Positions 1-11,755 of a stretch of DNA of 64,000 nucleotides are shown here, piece after piece. Source of the stretch: Fonsecaea monophora (lineage: Eukaryota; Ascomycota; Eurotiomycetes; Chaetothyriales; Herpotrichiellaceae); the NCBI RefSeq assembly GCF_001642475.1, contig NW_019174050.1, positions 35,163 to 99,162 on the forward strand, written 5' to 3'. The notes under the pieces are model-generated. The model was not told the DNA's origin. It searched no databases and saw nothing but the letters and a program-made list of their open reading frames with translations. The translations under genes and the position numbers were made by a program. Within the stretch, counting starts at the first letter, position 1. The number at the start of each line of letters is the position of its first letter.

Positions 1-1067
1 CCGTCTTCCTCGTCCTCGTCGATGGCAGATTCCATAACTTCGTCAGTATCGTCCTCTTCATCACTGCTTGCAATGGCGCCCTCGTCGTTTTCGGCGTCTT
101 CCTGGATTCTCCGCTCGGCAACAACATCCCGGAATGAAGTTCTCTTTGGGGGGAGATCACTCTTGCGTTCCGACAGATTCTGCTTGCTCAAACTCTGGGA
201 AAGTGAGCTTCTCTGCGGAGGTGCTCGGACAGACAGTACCCGCTGTTCAAATGAGGATTCGTCATCCTCCGACGAGCCGCCAAGGGTAAACATGGCTGTT
301 GACTTCAGAGCACCTTTGGGTGGAGCAATGAACTTGGAAGGAGCTGTAGGTGGCTTGACACTTGAGCTGGCAGTTCGAGAACGACATGAGGACGCCACAG
401 GGGAAAATCCATGGACAATAGAACCGCTTGGGATTAGTCCATCTGAAGATACCGAAGTATCAGAATCACGATGCTCGCTTTGACGAGCCGTACTCAATGT
501 TGTGGCAGTGGTGACGGAGAGACATGAGTCGGTGGAATCTTGAAGGGGCTTCAGAACAGGTTGAGGTCGTGCTTCGGCAGTGTTCTCGCTTTTCTCTGAG
601 GCCTCTTGCTTCGAAGATGGCACTTTGGTAAAAGGACGACTGGCCTCTAGTGATGGAGACAAGGGACAAAGATCGGTCTTTTCCTGTATTGAAGCGACAA
701 TCTTTTCTAATGTGATGGGGCTCAGATGTCGAGACTTGGAGAGAGAGCTGGCGCATTCGTCCTGTGGGGGAGACCGGGATCTGGTCCTGGAGTGAGCAGG
801 ACTGCATCGTCCTTCGCTCAGACAGTCATTTGACGACAATGAAGCGCTAAGGGAGGGCACTTGGCTTGGGGAAGGCGTCACACATAACGACTCTCGCGAC
901 CATATCCGCCAACTCAAATTCTCTAATCGGGGCCCCTCATCTAGTGTATCTGAGCATTTTGAGAACATGGACCACATCGCCATCAAACTGCAGGCATTCG
1001 AGGGATCGATATGGTGCATCTTGCCCCGGTCCAGACATAGGACATGGGGGATTTTGCGCGGTGGCAT
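1..1067 (-). CDS. DUF1752 (GATA/AreA-like) + DUF3295 protein, 3' truncated by window edge
   Basis: The frame is open from an ATG at 1067 down to base 1 (355 codons, two bases left over), so the C-terminus lies outside the window. An in-frame TGA about 30 nt upstream, with no ATG in between, supports this start if there is no upstream exon. Residues about 27-60 carry the DUF1752 signature: CSLMAMWSMFSKC, then LENLSWRIW. A serine-rich middle follows. Near residue 285 is the DUF3295 hallmark MFTLGGSSEDDESSFEQR, then KRTSFRDVVAERRI and an acidic DEED-rich run at the edge. DUF1752 is the conserved N-terminal block of AreA-type nitrogen regulators, but proteins with the DUF3295 block usually lack a GATA zinc finger and are poorly characterised. 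A role in nutrient or TORC1-type signalling is inference. Confidence 0.85.
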   Translation of the reverse strand, partial: MPPRKIPHVLCLDRGKMHHIDPSNACSLMAMWSMFSKCSDTLDEGPRLENLSWRIWSRESLCVTPSPSQVPSLSASLSSNDCLSEGRCSPAHSRTRSRSPPQDECASSLSKSRHLSPITLEKIVASIQEKTDLCPLSPSLEASRPFTKVPSSKQEASEKSENTAEARPQPVLKPLQDSTDSCLSVTTATTLSTARQSEHRDSDTSVSSDGLIPSGSIVHGFSPVASSCRSRTASSSVKPPTAPSKFIAPPKGALKSTAMFTLGGSSEDDESSFEQRVLSVRAPPQRSSLSQSLSKQNLSERKSDLPPKRTSFRDVVAERRIQEDAENDEGAIASSDEEDDTDEVMESAIDEDEED

Positions 1068-4000
1068 TTCGAGGAGAACCCTCGTGTGGACTGGTCAGGA
1101 GAGAAGCTAGGTCGATGAGATGCCCAATAACGAATATTCTAGGGGGAGGATCACATAAAGAGGACGGCGCTGGCGCTGGCAGGTTGGCAGAAGTTGCAGG
1201 GCCGCAAACGGGTGGGAATGTGGTGGGATCGGCTTGTGACGCAATTCAAGACCTCGGTCCGACTCGAAGGGGGACGTGTGCAGACGACTTGGACGCTACC
1301 GACAATTTGACAGAGGGTGAATTCAAGGTCCGGTGAGACGGATGTCGAGGTCGAACGGGAATGTGTGTCGACGAGAGAAAGACTTGTGTAGGTCTTTTAG
1401 GGTGTGTGTGAGAGCGCGGTTATGTCTGAGAGACGTGTGGGTGAAGAAATGGTGATGGGGCTTTGCGGATGGGGACGAGCGGTATAAGGACCACAAGTCC
1501 GGGCCAGGTGTGCGACTTGCAGGGGTTGTTGTTTGTCGAGATGGTAAGTTGCAGAGGGAGCTGGACCAGGGCACAAGGCACGAAAAAAGCGAGCAGGGGG
1601 GAGCGAGCAAAGAGGATCCAAGTGGAGGTGGGCAGAAGACCGGGGCGAGAGTCCAGGACAGACCAGAATTCGAGAGGGCGAGAGGGTAGGAGGAGACGCA
1701 GCGGACGACCCAGGTGAGAAAGGTGACTGCAGATTTGTGCCTTTAACTCGGTGGTTATTGGACAATAGTGCAAGGTTCGAGACACGAGGGACGAAAAGTG
1801 TGGGAAAGCCTAGAAGGGGCAAGGGGGAGGAGGGATTTGGGGGGGTGGCAGAGGCAAGGGGGGGCAAAAGACGTTCTGGCAAGACCCAAGTTTTAGTGAA
1901 TACACTAGAATCCACTGGTAACAGATGTAATGACAGGATAGACCAGGAGACCAGCCACCAACCGCCGACTTGGTTTAGGGACCCCGAAGCCGAGGAGTCC
2001 CTCGGGGGGCGTTCGGAGCTGATTCATGGCATTATCGCTCCTTTGGGGGGGAAACGGGGTCACACTGGCCTGGGATTGGGGATTGGCAGTGCCTACGAAT
2101 ACCTTGGGGCCTTTGGGTACCCTTGGGCACCACCCACACAGCCCATCTGGTTATCTTCTTGGGGGGACTCCGATCATTGACTTGCGCGCCCCCTCCCCCC
2201 CCGAAGTCCCATCCAGGCACCAATTGTTCCTTGGGCCAGGCATCAGTATTGTCGCCCATCACTCATCACCACGGGAAACTCTGGACGTTATTGCTTCTTC
2301 TACCCACTATGCATTCACATTCACAGTCTTCTGTACGTAGCGTGGTGAACCTTTTTCCCAAAAGATATTGGACATCATGGTAACTCATCACCACTAGTGA
2401 CATGTGAGACCGATGGATAAATGAATGTCTGGAAGTTGATATTGCCGTGGTATTCCAGAGCTTGGGTCACATGCCAATAATAACATTTGCCTTAGATCCG
2501 ATGGGGGATTGTTTTTGCCTCAGCCACAGGCTACTTCTCTGTACTACTACTCGGTAGTGGTACGAGGTACTTCCGCCTCCTTCTGCCCTACGACTACGAC
2601 TTGCCGACATGCAACGATATATCGTTCTCGGGAAGTGTTAGCGACTGGCTGAGTGATGGTGTGCGATGTTCCCCTACATATACTTTGGCTAAAGGGGTCA
2701 ATGTGACTGACCAAGATACAAGTCATCATCCTGGAAAGTACCCCCCAAAGCTCATCAAACCACCCATGCCATCCATCGAGACAAGGAGAGATCCTCAAAA
2801 CTCGTCAAGCCAGCTGACTCGACTCGGAACGAATGGGACGACGTCCCATCATCATCATACTGCGGCGATTGGCGGAGTAAAAGGAAAAGGTTGAAATCGG
2901 CCAGAAAGGTAATCTCTCCCAGCCACTACGGTACAGGAGCACAGACGACTTGGGGGTCGAGTAAGCATGTCACCCTTCTTCTGCAGCCATCCGATTCCCC
3001 GTTGGCGCTAAATGGAAGATGGGGCAAGAGGCTGTCTCCATAAGCGCGGCGGAAGGAAACGCTCATCAAGAGAGGAGCATAAGGAATCTAAGCCCGGCAA
3101 GTGGTCCCAGAGTCGAGTCAGCTGGACAGGCAATAAGAGAAGAGCTTTTTTTTCCATCAGCACGTGGAACTACTTTCTGCCAGCTCTGCAATTCTTGCCT
3201 TGACATGTGCCCAAGCATCAAGATACGCAGGGGCGATCATTTCCTTGCCTATCCAAGCACCAAGTTACCTCACCCCCCCTTCTTACTCAACAAGATATCC
3301 TGATGCTACATTACTGTATATGTTATGTTGTTCCCAAGCTTGATGTGGGTGTAGTGCCGGTGGCCACGAACCCAGAACGACACAAAAGGTCGCTGTCTAT
3401 CGAGTACCCTCCCTACGGAGTAGTTATCGTGGTGGAGGAAATGTGGAATCTCTGTCTCTCCGACACTCTGGCACCGATCCATCGCATCGTCCGAATGCGG
3501 CCATCGACTCACCGGGTAACGATCAACCAATTTCAACGCCTTGTTTCTCATGCACGGGCCTCTTTTCGTCCCGCATGCCATTTGGATCTCATTGATTTTG
3601 CCATACCCAGCTTGGCCGCGTTGGAACTCCCAGGCCCCCTGTGCGCGCGCCCATCAAGGAAAGATGCAGCCTCTCCCAAGCCACACTGTAATGATGTTGT
3701 GTTCCCATCCCACTCGTTTCACGTCTCGGCATTCGGTTAGGGCCCTACCTCCCATGCGTTTGTGGCTTAAGAGGCGTCCATTCACGGGCATGCGTGACAG
3801 TCTATCTCTCGGGGCTTTTACTTCAGTTGTCGTTCAATCCTGAACAAATTCCCTTCCCCCATTCGTCGGCTGCCTTTTCCTCCGAAGCTGTCTCAGGAAT
3901 GCATTTCCAGTCCTTTGTATACGAGTCCTCTAAGATCCTGTCGCAGCAATCACATCTCAATCAAGCTTGGGGCGAAACCGATCACGCTACCAAGAGCAAC

Positions 4001-7000
4001 GGGCTGGACAGATTTTAACAAAGTGATCAGCAGCTCAAGACAAAGCTCAATCTCGAAAGGGAAGGGGAGCATGTCGATTCAGCAAATCCTGACGCGGAAC
4101 CAACCTTCATTTCCTGCTTGCCTCACCAAACTATGCGCAGTGCTGGAGCTTCCCCGGACACCGGCTTTCACCCGATTCAATAGTACGAGGGGGAAGAGGT
4201 GGGACACTCGGAACCGCATAACCGCAGACCGTTGTCCCGGAGCTGGCACCGACCAACGAACGAGCCGGGTCTGGTCGCTTCGGATGCCTCACAATCACCC
4301 CCAAACTTGTCGTTTTAAGGTTCTTCTTCCTAGGTTCCCTTCCCCATTGCCGCTCCTTAGGTAGGATTACGAGTACTCTTCTCGACGCTTTGGCTGCAGG
4401 TGCAGGATCACCAACTGCTCCTGAAGTGAACTCTGCCCCCGGGCGGATCAAACTCGTTTGCATAGTCATATGCCGGGTATGGCGGGGAACACGGACTCTC
4501 AAAGCCTGGTGGCGCCCAAACGACTCGTACATGAGAAAGCAGGGGTGCCTTTCACACAAGTCGTCAATGTTGCCACGACAATGCCGGACAGCCCACTCAC
4601 ACACACACCCCCCCTTTCCCAAACCTCGTCATCAATGGCATCTCGGAGATGCAACAGACGGGCGATCTGGTAGGCTATTGACTTCTCGCAGCCTTGCCAT
4701 TCGTGCAATCCCCTCGTATTGCGAGAGCACAGTCGTCACCGCCAATATGCACATTTGTTTCCCCTTGGGGAATTATTCCTTGCTGGAGTGGCGTTTTACG
4801 GCGTCTCTTGGAAACTCCTCCATTCCCACCCTCCTTTGCCAGTACATTTGTCCAGAGCTTCCCTTTTCGCAAAGCCCTGGGGACAACCTTGTGCGATGCT
4901 CCGGGGCGAAGGTTTCCAGCCTTTTTAATCTCAGCATCTGAAGCCTGTTCCCTGCCTCTTACCACCAGATTGCCCACACTTGTGACTAACATGAATCAAC
5001 TCGACCATCATTTCATTGAACCTTGCACCTCCGCTTGATCCGAAGTTTCGACACACGACAGCTGCGGTAGTGGAGGTGTGCACAATCGTCCGATCTCACG
5101 ACCCATAGCTGAAGCTTCTTCCGATAGAGCTTCACCCGAAGGCTAACAACCTATAGCCAGATAGAGCCTGTTGCTTTCAAGAAAAGGGTCTCCCAACGTC
5201 AAACCGAGTTGCGACAAGAATGCAAGGGCTAAAAGTCCCTTTGGACTTTTCTGGTGTCATCAGCGACGCTCTTGTCACCGCGTCTTTTACCCTGTGACCA
5301 TTATGCAGGACGGGACTCCTTGTATTGTCACCACTGTGAAAGACATTTATCTTCTGTTACACAACACCCCCCTTTTTACCATATGGAACGTCTGCAAGCT
5401 CAAGGGGGGCAGCTCTGAGGGGAATTCTGAACGAGTCCCTCGCCCTGATCTTGCACTCTGATTTCATATGCAATGGACTTACTAGGATGTTGATACATGC
5501 CCACTCTCGTACCTACTTGTGCTTAGCAGATCAATGCCGTGCGGGTCAATAGACGGGCCATTGATCTGATTGATTGCTGGCGCCCTCGAGGCTTGGCCGC
5601 TGCGCATCCTCCCGTGGCCCACCCGGTCGTCGTCTCTGGAAAAAGACAAATTGTCAGGATGCGATTTCTTTCATGTATCGTTATACAGTGTTAGCGAACC
5701 AAAAAAGCAAGGATGGCGAAGACCAAGCAAAAGGAAAAGACCCATGCCACACACACCACCTCGCGGACTGCTGAGACTGCTGAGACTTGAGATTTATTCG
5801 GTCACGGGGTGCATGAGGTGGCAGGGCAAGGCTGGGCAGGGTTCAAAATCAAGGCCAATAATGGGAATATGCCAACGGGACTTTCCTTTGCCTTTCCCCC
5901 AGTGTCAATCGAGGTGGTGCCTCTTTCTTGCATCATTCCCGCTTCGTCGCGCTCCCCACTTCCTTGGGATGTGATCTGCGGGGATTAATGCAAAAGAGGT
6001 TTCTTTCTATACGAGCAAGCGAGTTTGTCGGTCGGTCGCTCTTTCTACTCTCCCTTGCATGGCGTATTTAGCAGGTATTACTATTACTATATCCCTTCAA
6101 CATCCCTTTTCCGGTCATGTATCCATGCACCTACTCACCCACCTATGTAAATACCCCGGTGCCAGTCACCAGTCAAGTCAAGTCATGAGGAGAATGTGGA
6201 CGGACACATGATGAATAACATAATTTCCCTTCCACCCCCTTCCCCTCACAGCCCCTGATGTCATCAAATAAATACCTTTCCTTGCTGGTGCTTGCATACC
6301 CACGCATACGAAGTATTATCCCGCCCAAGGCCGTGTATGGTTGATTTAGAGGCTCAAAGGATTCAATGCTTTGGGTTTTCAGGTGTATACGAGGTAGGTG
6401 TGGTGTGGTGTGGTGGGCAGGTTGAATCGAGTGAGATGAGTGAATGGCATTTCCCTGACAATTGGGCTGCATGACATGACCATCGAGATGTGCATCGCCA
6501 TACCGCCATATCGGCATAACAGGGACTGCCTTGTCTGTCTTTATGTTACCAGCAGAAAACAGGGAAATGTCGGTGGGAGGAAAAGTAAGCTCAAAGAAAA
6601 AGGGATTTTCGAGGCGGTGAGATTCTCTGTATGTAGGTATGTATGTAGGTTCCGGGGTCGTGGATGATGGGAGATTGTCATGGAGATGGGGATGGGGATG
6701 TGCATGTGGGTGTGGTGGACAAGTGTGATATTATCATACATAGCACATAGCACACCAACGCCACAGAACATAAAACAAAAAACAAAAAAACCACATGATG
6801 CGTTACGGTGTTGCGGTGTGTGTAATGATATTGATGATGCCTATGCGTAGCTACGAGGTCTGTAGGTTTGTAGGTCTGCATGAGGGTGTTCAGGGTGTCA
6901 AAGGCTTTCTTGGGTTGTTTCCGTAGTCCTCTCCCCAAGGGCAAGATATATGGTTACATAGTTATGTACATATCTCATTTTAGGTACTTGTCTACAGGTC

Positions 7001-7946
7001 TGCATGTCTATCTCTAGGTACGAATGTGTGTGCAGGTCCTGGTCACTTCTTACCAAAACAAACCGTCCTCTCCTCCTCCCGCTGCCCTCCCGGTCTCTTT
7101 TCTGATGTCACCGAATTATCAGTACGAAAAAGGAACATCCCTTACCTCTGCCTCCTGGCTTCGTCATGCATCGGGCTCCCTTTGGTATGTACAAGTATGT
7201 ACATTACATTACACCTTGCCCCTGTCACCTTCTTTTGGTTTTGCCTCACCTCCTTCGCCTACTCCCTTTCGACGAGGTGTCGTGGTCCGTCGGACAGGAC
7301 GATCACTGGCAAGGTTGGTATGTGGATTTGTGCTCGGGCCAGAGACTGGCTCAAAACGGGGGACGGGTCGTCTTCCACCCCTTTCATCCCTTCCGCCCTT
7401 CCAACCTCTCATGGTCGGGGGCCTCCGGTCTACGCGTGTGAAACAACACTGTTGGCGGACGGACCTGGATGATGGTCTGGACGTCTCGTGTCTGTCTGGT
7501 GTGGCATCTTGAGTCGATGTGAGGCTCAATCAGAGATGACATGGATCCCTAGGTATGCATAACGGGGGATCAGCAAATGAATGGGACCAGGCCATTCTTC
7601 CAACGACACAGACAGGTCAGTACTGAAGAACCCAAGGGCTCTGAGCGAGAGAGGGACTCTGTATTTCCCTCACACCTAAGTTGTCACATGCCCTCCCACC
7701 AGGCCCTGCACCGAGTACCGTGCACCAGAAGTCCCAGGTCCTCGGAACCCGTGAGGGATATTCTTCTGGTAGACTCACGAACCATATCCACACCCACACC
7801 CAATACTGCCACGATCCCTTGGTTCGAGCGGCTACGGTGCCCCTCCTCGAAGAGGGACAGGAAGAAAATATTCTTCTATTACTCCCGCGCAAAACACTTC
7901 AACAATTCAAATCCTCACTCAGGATCGAACAAAGAAACACACATCC
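1068..7946. other. long gene-poor stretch upstream of the DUF1752 gene
   Basis: I find no open frame here with protein-family character; the frames present are short, low in coding character and often start with GTG or TTG. Bases 1320-1915 are pyrimidine-rich on the minus strand, as expected of a fungal promoter and 5' leader for the gene at 1-1067. A G-run cluster lies at 1816-1845. The rest is mixed-composition sequence with short homopolymer runs and TGTAGG-like simple repeats around 6.63-7.02 kb. Undetected small spliced genes or non-coding RNAs remain possible. Confidence 0.5.
1816..1845 (+). other. potential G-quadruplex
   Basis: Four G-runs of 4, 5, 3 and 7 bases are separated by loops of 3, 4 and 4 bases on the plus strand. 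This is the template strand of the DUF1752 gene, in its presumed promoter or leader. Confidence 0.5.
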
Positions 7947-8108
7947 GCTGGTGTGGTGTAGTGGTTAGCATGCTTCGTCAATAAGTTATGGGTGCATCGT
8001 AACTGCATTTAACCCCCTCAACCACAAAAGTGGGAGGGGTCAACAAACAGTCATCTAACTCCCTAACAATAATCCGAAGCGACCCTGGTTCGAATCCAGG
8101 CACCAGTA
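7947..8108 (+). tRNA. intron-containing tRNA-like gene, isotype unclear
   Basis: The acceptor stem pairs GCTGGTG (7947-7953) with CACCAGT (8101-8107), followed by discriminator A. The D-arm GTGTAGTGGTTAGCAT contains an A box. The anticodon stem pairs CTTCG (7973-7977) with CGAAG (8075-8079). The T-arm CCTGG-TTCGAAT-CCAGG contains a perfect B box. Between the two halves of the anticodon stem lie 97 nt instead of 7, so an insert of about 90 nt is present; it holds a CCCCTC/GAGGGG hairpin. Counting along the loop gives T32, C33, then AAT at 34-36; the usual U33 is absent, so the isotype cannot be assigned. An eight-T run at 8125-8132 is a suitable Pol III terminator. It could be a spliced tRNA or a disrupted copy. 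Confidence 0.6.
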
Positions 8109-8124
8109 TCTCTGTTGTTTATTC

Positions 8125-8132
8125 TTTTTTTT
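8125..8132 (+). terminator. Pol III T-run terminator
   Basis: Eight consecutive T residues start 17 nt after the 3' end of the tRNA-like gene, the expected position for an RNA polymerase III stop. Confidence 0.6.
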
Positions 8133-9667
8133 GCTCAGGAAAGAGATTCAGAGGGGTGTTTTGGTGGTAGGTGTGCGAGAGACGAGTGTGGGTGACTCAT
8201 TGTTTGGTTCCGTTCATGGTGCATTGCTTGTATTTTTGTTGATCAAGGGAACAGCGCGCAATTGGCGTCCCAGAGTTTGGATTCGACCCGACAGAGTGGC
8301 TCGGTGCGGCAAGAATGAATGAGGGGGTGAACCCTTCCACTCGCGTTTTTCTGCTGCTGCCAGAGAACAGGGAGAATGTATCTGTCTACCCTTCTCGTCC
8401 TTATAGAGAAAGGGGCCATGATCAGCCAGGTACTATGATGCCGACGACCTGACATGTCGAGTTCATCTTCACGGGGCGAGCTGCTGCTGCTCGCGCAAGT
8501 GGAAGTCAAGACCACAATCACATTGAAAGCTTTTCAAGATACCGAGACAAGAGACACTGGAGCAACTCATTTACTAGGCCATTCGAAAGTTGTTCGGCGG
8601 ACAAGTAATTGCATTGTTGACGGGGGTTGGCAAAGAATGAAAAGAAGTGAGAAGTCAAATTTTGGTTTTTCGAGTACTTGAGTGGCTTGGGGCTTAACCT
8701 GATCAGGAGAGTCGGATATTGAATAATAATATTACATCGCTGCCCAGCGGTTGTTGTTCAAATGTCCATGTAAATAGTACTTCTCTCCAAGTCCTGTACT
8801 ATTTGTATATCAATACGGAACAGTCGGTGCTTTGCTCAGTCTTCGCCTTTTTCGTATTGCATGGAGCAAAAGGTCGCGGACGGGTTTGTACCGGTTCTCT
8901 ATAGATTTTGCGCAGTTAACGTTGATCAATCTCATCCCTTATGTGCGATGCAGTATGCGCTGGTCTAGCGAGCCTGCGGCTGATTCTATGGCAGAAGAGA
9001 TGTCCAGGTCACGGATTGATGGTCCGAGCTGTGAGTTCATAAATCGTGGATGGTGATGTCGCCGCGGACGTCGGCAGATTTGGAGAGGAGCAAAGAGGAG
9101 GGAGTGCAAGGAAAGCCTGGCGTTATCTGAGCGAGCATATCAGCACACACTAGGTACGCGTCAAAAACAGGAGGCTGAAAGACCTGCATCGATCATGGCG
9201 ATTCTGCACACAGCTGCGGATCCTTGAAGAGAGAAGCAAGTTGAGGGCACCGAATCAACGATCCCGTCAAAACTTGAGCCATACAAGTTCTCTCCTTGTT
9301 GATTGACTTCTGGTCACCAGCTCCAAGTGTTGGAGCAGAGCTTCGCACAGGTCTCAAGCTTGGCTGACACGGTTGACTTGGACGATAAGCAAGGACGAGG
9401 GAGTATGGAGGTTTGGCAAGCTTCATGTCACTCTGCGTAGTCAGGAATTGCTGCATCTTCAGCTCAGACGACTCGGACACTGTCATATAGGATCAAGAAC
9501 GAGCGACAAATGCCGACCTTACTGTCCTTTCCTCACGAGCAAGGCTTTCTCCGGACTTGTTGACTCTACTGTTGAAATAGACCTTTTGTCACCTGACTTT
9601 CAATCTCGATCTGACATTCCTGTAGGACGGAGGTGATTACCGCGAGCAGCTAGGCGAACAGACGAGA
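8133..9667. other. intergenic, no gene seen
   Basis: Only short frames without recognisable family character occur between the tRNA-like gene and the small candidate gene at 9668. No repeat of note. Confidence 0.4.
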
Positions 9668-10017
9668 ATGCCAACAGCCTTGCATAGCGCTGTCCGATGG
9701 GCGTCGGAAGTCCGCAAGGCATTCGCGAAGGACGCCCGGAAGTTCAATCCGGGCAGACTGGGTGGTTACACAAGTAGGGAACACACCATCCTCGTCCCGT
9801 CCAGTAACAACCCCCCTTTGCAGTCCCATCGCCTGCAGATATATCCACCGTGCAGCTCCGAGAGGCAAAGGACCGAAAAAGGATGTTCCTTGATAATTCG
9901 ATTCTGTCCCAGTCGTGGAAAGTCTCTTACCTTTTACAGGCAACCATGCGAGTTTCGTTTTCCGACAATCCTGGCAGTTATCTCCGGAGAGAATTTGATC
10001 ATCAACCCGATCAATAA
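9668..10017 (+). CDS. candidate small two-exon gene, 99-aa hypothetical protein
   Basis: Exons 9668-9773 and 9824-10017 are joined over a 50-nt intron (GTAGGG donor, TTTGCAG acceptor, a TAAC branch-like site). Splicing restores a continuous frame of exactly 100 codons, from ATG to TAA. The predicted protein is basic in its first third (RWASEVRKAFAKDARKF) and then has a polar helical-looking segment (STVQLREAKDRKRMFLDN). No signal peptide or membrane segment is evident. I do not recognise the family. Frame closure across a typical-length intron and the amino-acid composition argue for a real gene, but there is no homology evidence, and the start and further exons are uncertain. Confidence 0.4.
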
Positions 10018-10402
10018 GCCCATCAGGGATTCATGACACAGAGTGTTTCTTCTGCCGTGCCCGGTCTCCTGGAAAAAGAAGTGGAGTGGTAGTCAGCAGA
10101 GGTGTATCGGACCCAGACAGTGAAGAAAATAAGAGAGAAGCCTCGGTTTTGGTTTCGGTTTGCAGTCCATATTATAATCTGTTGCGTTGTGATATATAGA
10201 CAGGACTTGGCTAGGGACTGGCCTGGTGAGAAGAGCCTCTAGCTCATCGGATTCAACCTTCTCGTGTTGGATTGTGCCTCGTGAGATATCCTGGCTGTGG
10301 CTCGAACAAGAATCACAATCGCCATCACAATCACAATCACGTCGACCTGCTGTACTGACCAAGCCCGGTTGCAACAGACCTGTCCTTCCTGCGCCCTTTT
10401 CG
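10018..10402. other. convergent 3' intergenic gap
   Basis: A gap of 385 nt between the candidate small gene and the 3' end of the D-serine dehydratase gene. A short CACAATCG-like direct repeat lies at about 10314-10340. No gene seen. Confidence 0.4.
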
Positions 10403-11755
10403 TTACCAACCTCGCCATCTTACCCAGATATCAACAATCTTGTCCGGAGTGTCGGTCTCTGTATCGACGATAAAATACCAACTGAACATTGCTAGAGTGA
10501 TGCATGCATGATTCGGCCAGATGCGCAGCTTTTGTCCATACTGCAAAGGCAGTTGTCGATTCTCTATACTATTGTCTTCAAAAGCCAAGATGCCGTGCTC
10601 CTGACTTATCCGACTCACAATGATGCGATCTTTCTTTGTCGTGCCATAATCACCCGGCATGTTCCACGGACTTACAACACCCCACCCAGAATAGTCCTTG
10701 CAAGGTTCTCTCGCTAGTGCCAGAGCACCGGCAGAGATCAGTGCTTCAGGCTGTTCAGTTCGGTTGGGGTACAGAGAGCAGACTTCAGCGAGCACAGATA
10801 CCGCAATAGTATCATGAGGATCAGAGGTAAAGCTGCGACTGCTAGCAGCTACCTGCTGAATGTCGAAGATTGGGTAGACGCCAGCATGGACTTCAAGCTC
10901 CAGGTTAGATTTGGTCAACTCAAGCGTGCCCTTAAGAGCATTAGCCGAGGGGGTAGAACTAGCCGATGAAGGCAGAATGTTCTGCAGAGAGAGTGCAGTG
11001 GGAGATGCTCCAACAGAAACGAGAAGCGCTGTCTGGCCGTCTCGCTTAAAGTGCTGGGAAGCTTCCCGGCAGACATCAATTTCGACCTTGAGGTTGTCCA
11101 TCGCATCGTCTGGGGACGAGCCGCCATAGCTGAGACTGTTATGTGAATAAAAGCCGAGCAACCAGAGATGGCCTTGCTGTTCACTGATACTGACTTCTTT
11201 CACAAGATCCATCATATCTCTCGACTCTGGACTCAGACCAGCTCTGTGGTAGCCCGAGTCGGTCTTTATAAAAACCAGGGCGGGAAATCCGGCTTTTTCT
11301 TTGAACGACGGCAAGCATTTCAACTGCTCTGGATGGTCAATCATGACCGTGATGGACCCTGCACCAAGCTGATGAGCCACAGCAGCGAGCCGGTCCACAT
11401 GTGAAGGGCCTAGAGGGACGCCATATAAGACGTTGATCTTTGCATTCCGACCTTTATATTCCAGCAGAACAGGGACCAACTGCTCTGCTTCGATAATGGT
11501 CGACACGATCAACCTCACGTCATTGCAATCTTCGCCGACCTGGATCCTCGTAATTTCTGTTGTCTTGTGAGTCTTGACGTGAGCTCTGAAACTGACACCC
11601 AGCTCTTTGACAGCATTCAGCATAGCAACACAGTTTGCCTTTACCTTTGCCACATCTATAACCGCTGCTGGCATCGGTACATCGTGCAGCGACTGAGATT
11701 GGTACGCCTGAAGTAGGGCCTCTCTTGATGAGAGAGGATAGGCTGTGGTCGACAT
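10403..11755 (-). CDS. dsd1: D-serine dehydratase (PLP- and zinc-dependent, DSD1 type)
   Basis: The 450-aa protein is a fold-type III (alanine-racemase-like) PLP enzyme that converts D-serine to pyruvate and ammonia; yeast Dsd1 is the characterised relative. The N-terminal barrel carries the PLP-lysine motif RAHVKTHKT (Lys61). The C-terminal D-ser-dehydrat domain ends with PNHACIT, whose His416 and Cys418 correspond to the zinc ligands of Dsd1. The open frame extends further upstream only through a TTG codon, so I start at the ATG at 11755. Length matches the family (about 430-450 aa), and there are no introns. No targeting signal is evident, so it is probably cytosolic. It shares a 1.4-kb divergent promoter region with the gene at 13196. 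Its likely role is D-serine detoxification or use as carbon and nitrogen. Confidence 0.95.
   Translation of the reverse strand: MSTTAYPLSSREALLQAYQSQSLHDVPMPAAVIDVAKVKANCVAMLNAVKELGVSFRAHVKTHKTTEITRIQVGEDCNDVRLIVSTIIEAEQLVPVLLEYKGRNAKINVLYGVPLGPSHVDRLAAVAHQLGAGSITVMIDHPEQLKCLPSFKEKAGFPALVFIKTDSGYHRAGLSPESRDMMDLVKEVSISEQQGHLWLLGFYSHNSLSYGGSSPDDAMDNLKVEIDVCREASQHFKRDGQTALLVSVGASPTALSLQNILPSSASSTPSANALKGTLELTKSNLELEVHAGVYPIFDIQQVAASSRSFTSDPHDTIAVSVLAEVCSLYPNRTEQPEALISAGALALAREPCKDYSGWGVVSPWNMPGDYGTTKKDRIIVSRISQEHGILAFEDNSIENRQLPLQYGQKLRIWPNHACITLAMFSWYFIVDTETDTPDKIVDIWVRWRGW

Noticed and set aside
3207..3740. 177-codon frame in the gene-poor region
   Set aside because: Begins with GTG, has no recognisable motif and no supporting splice or context signal.
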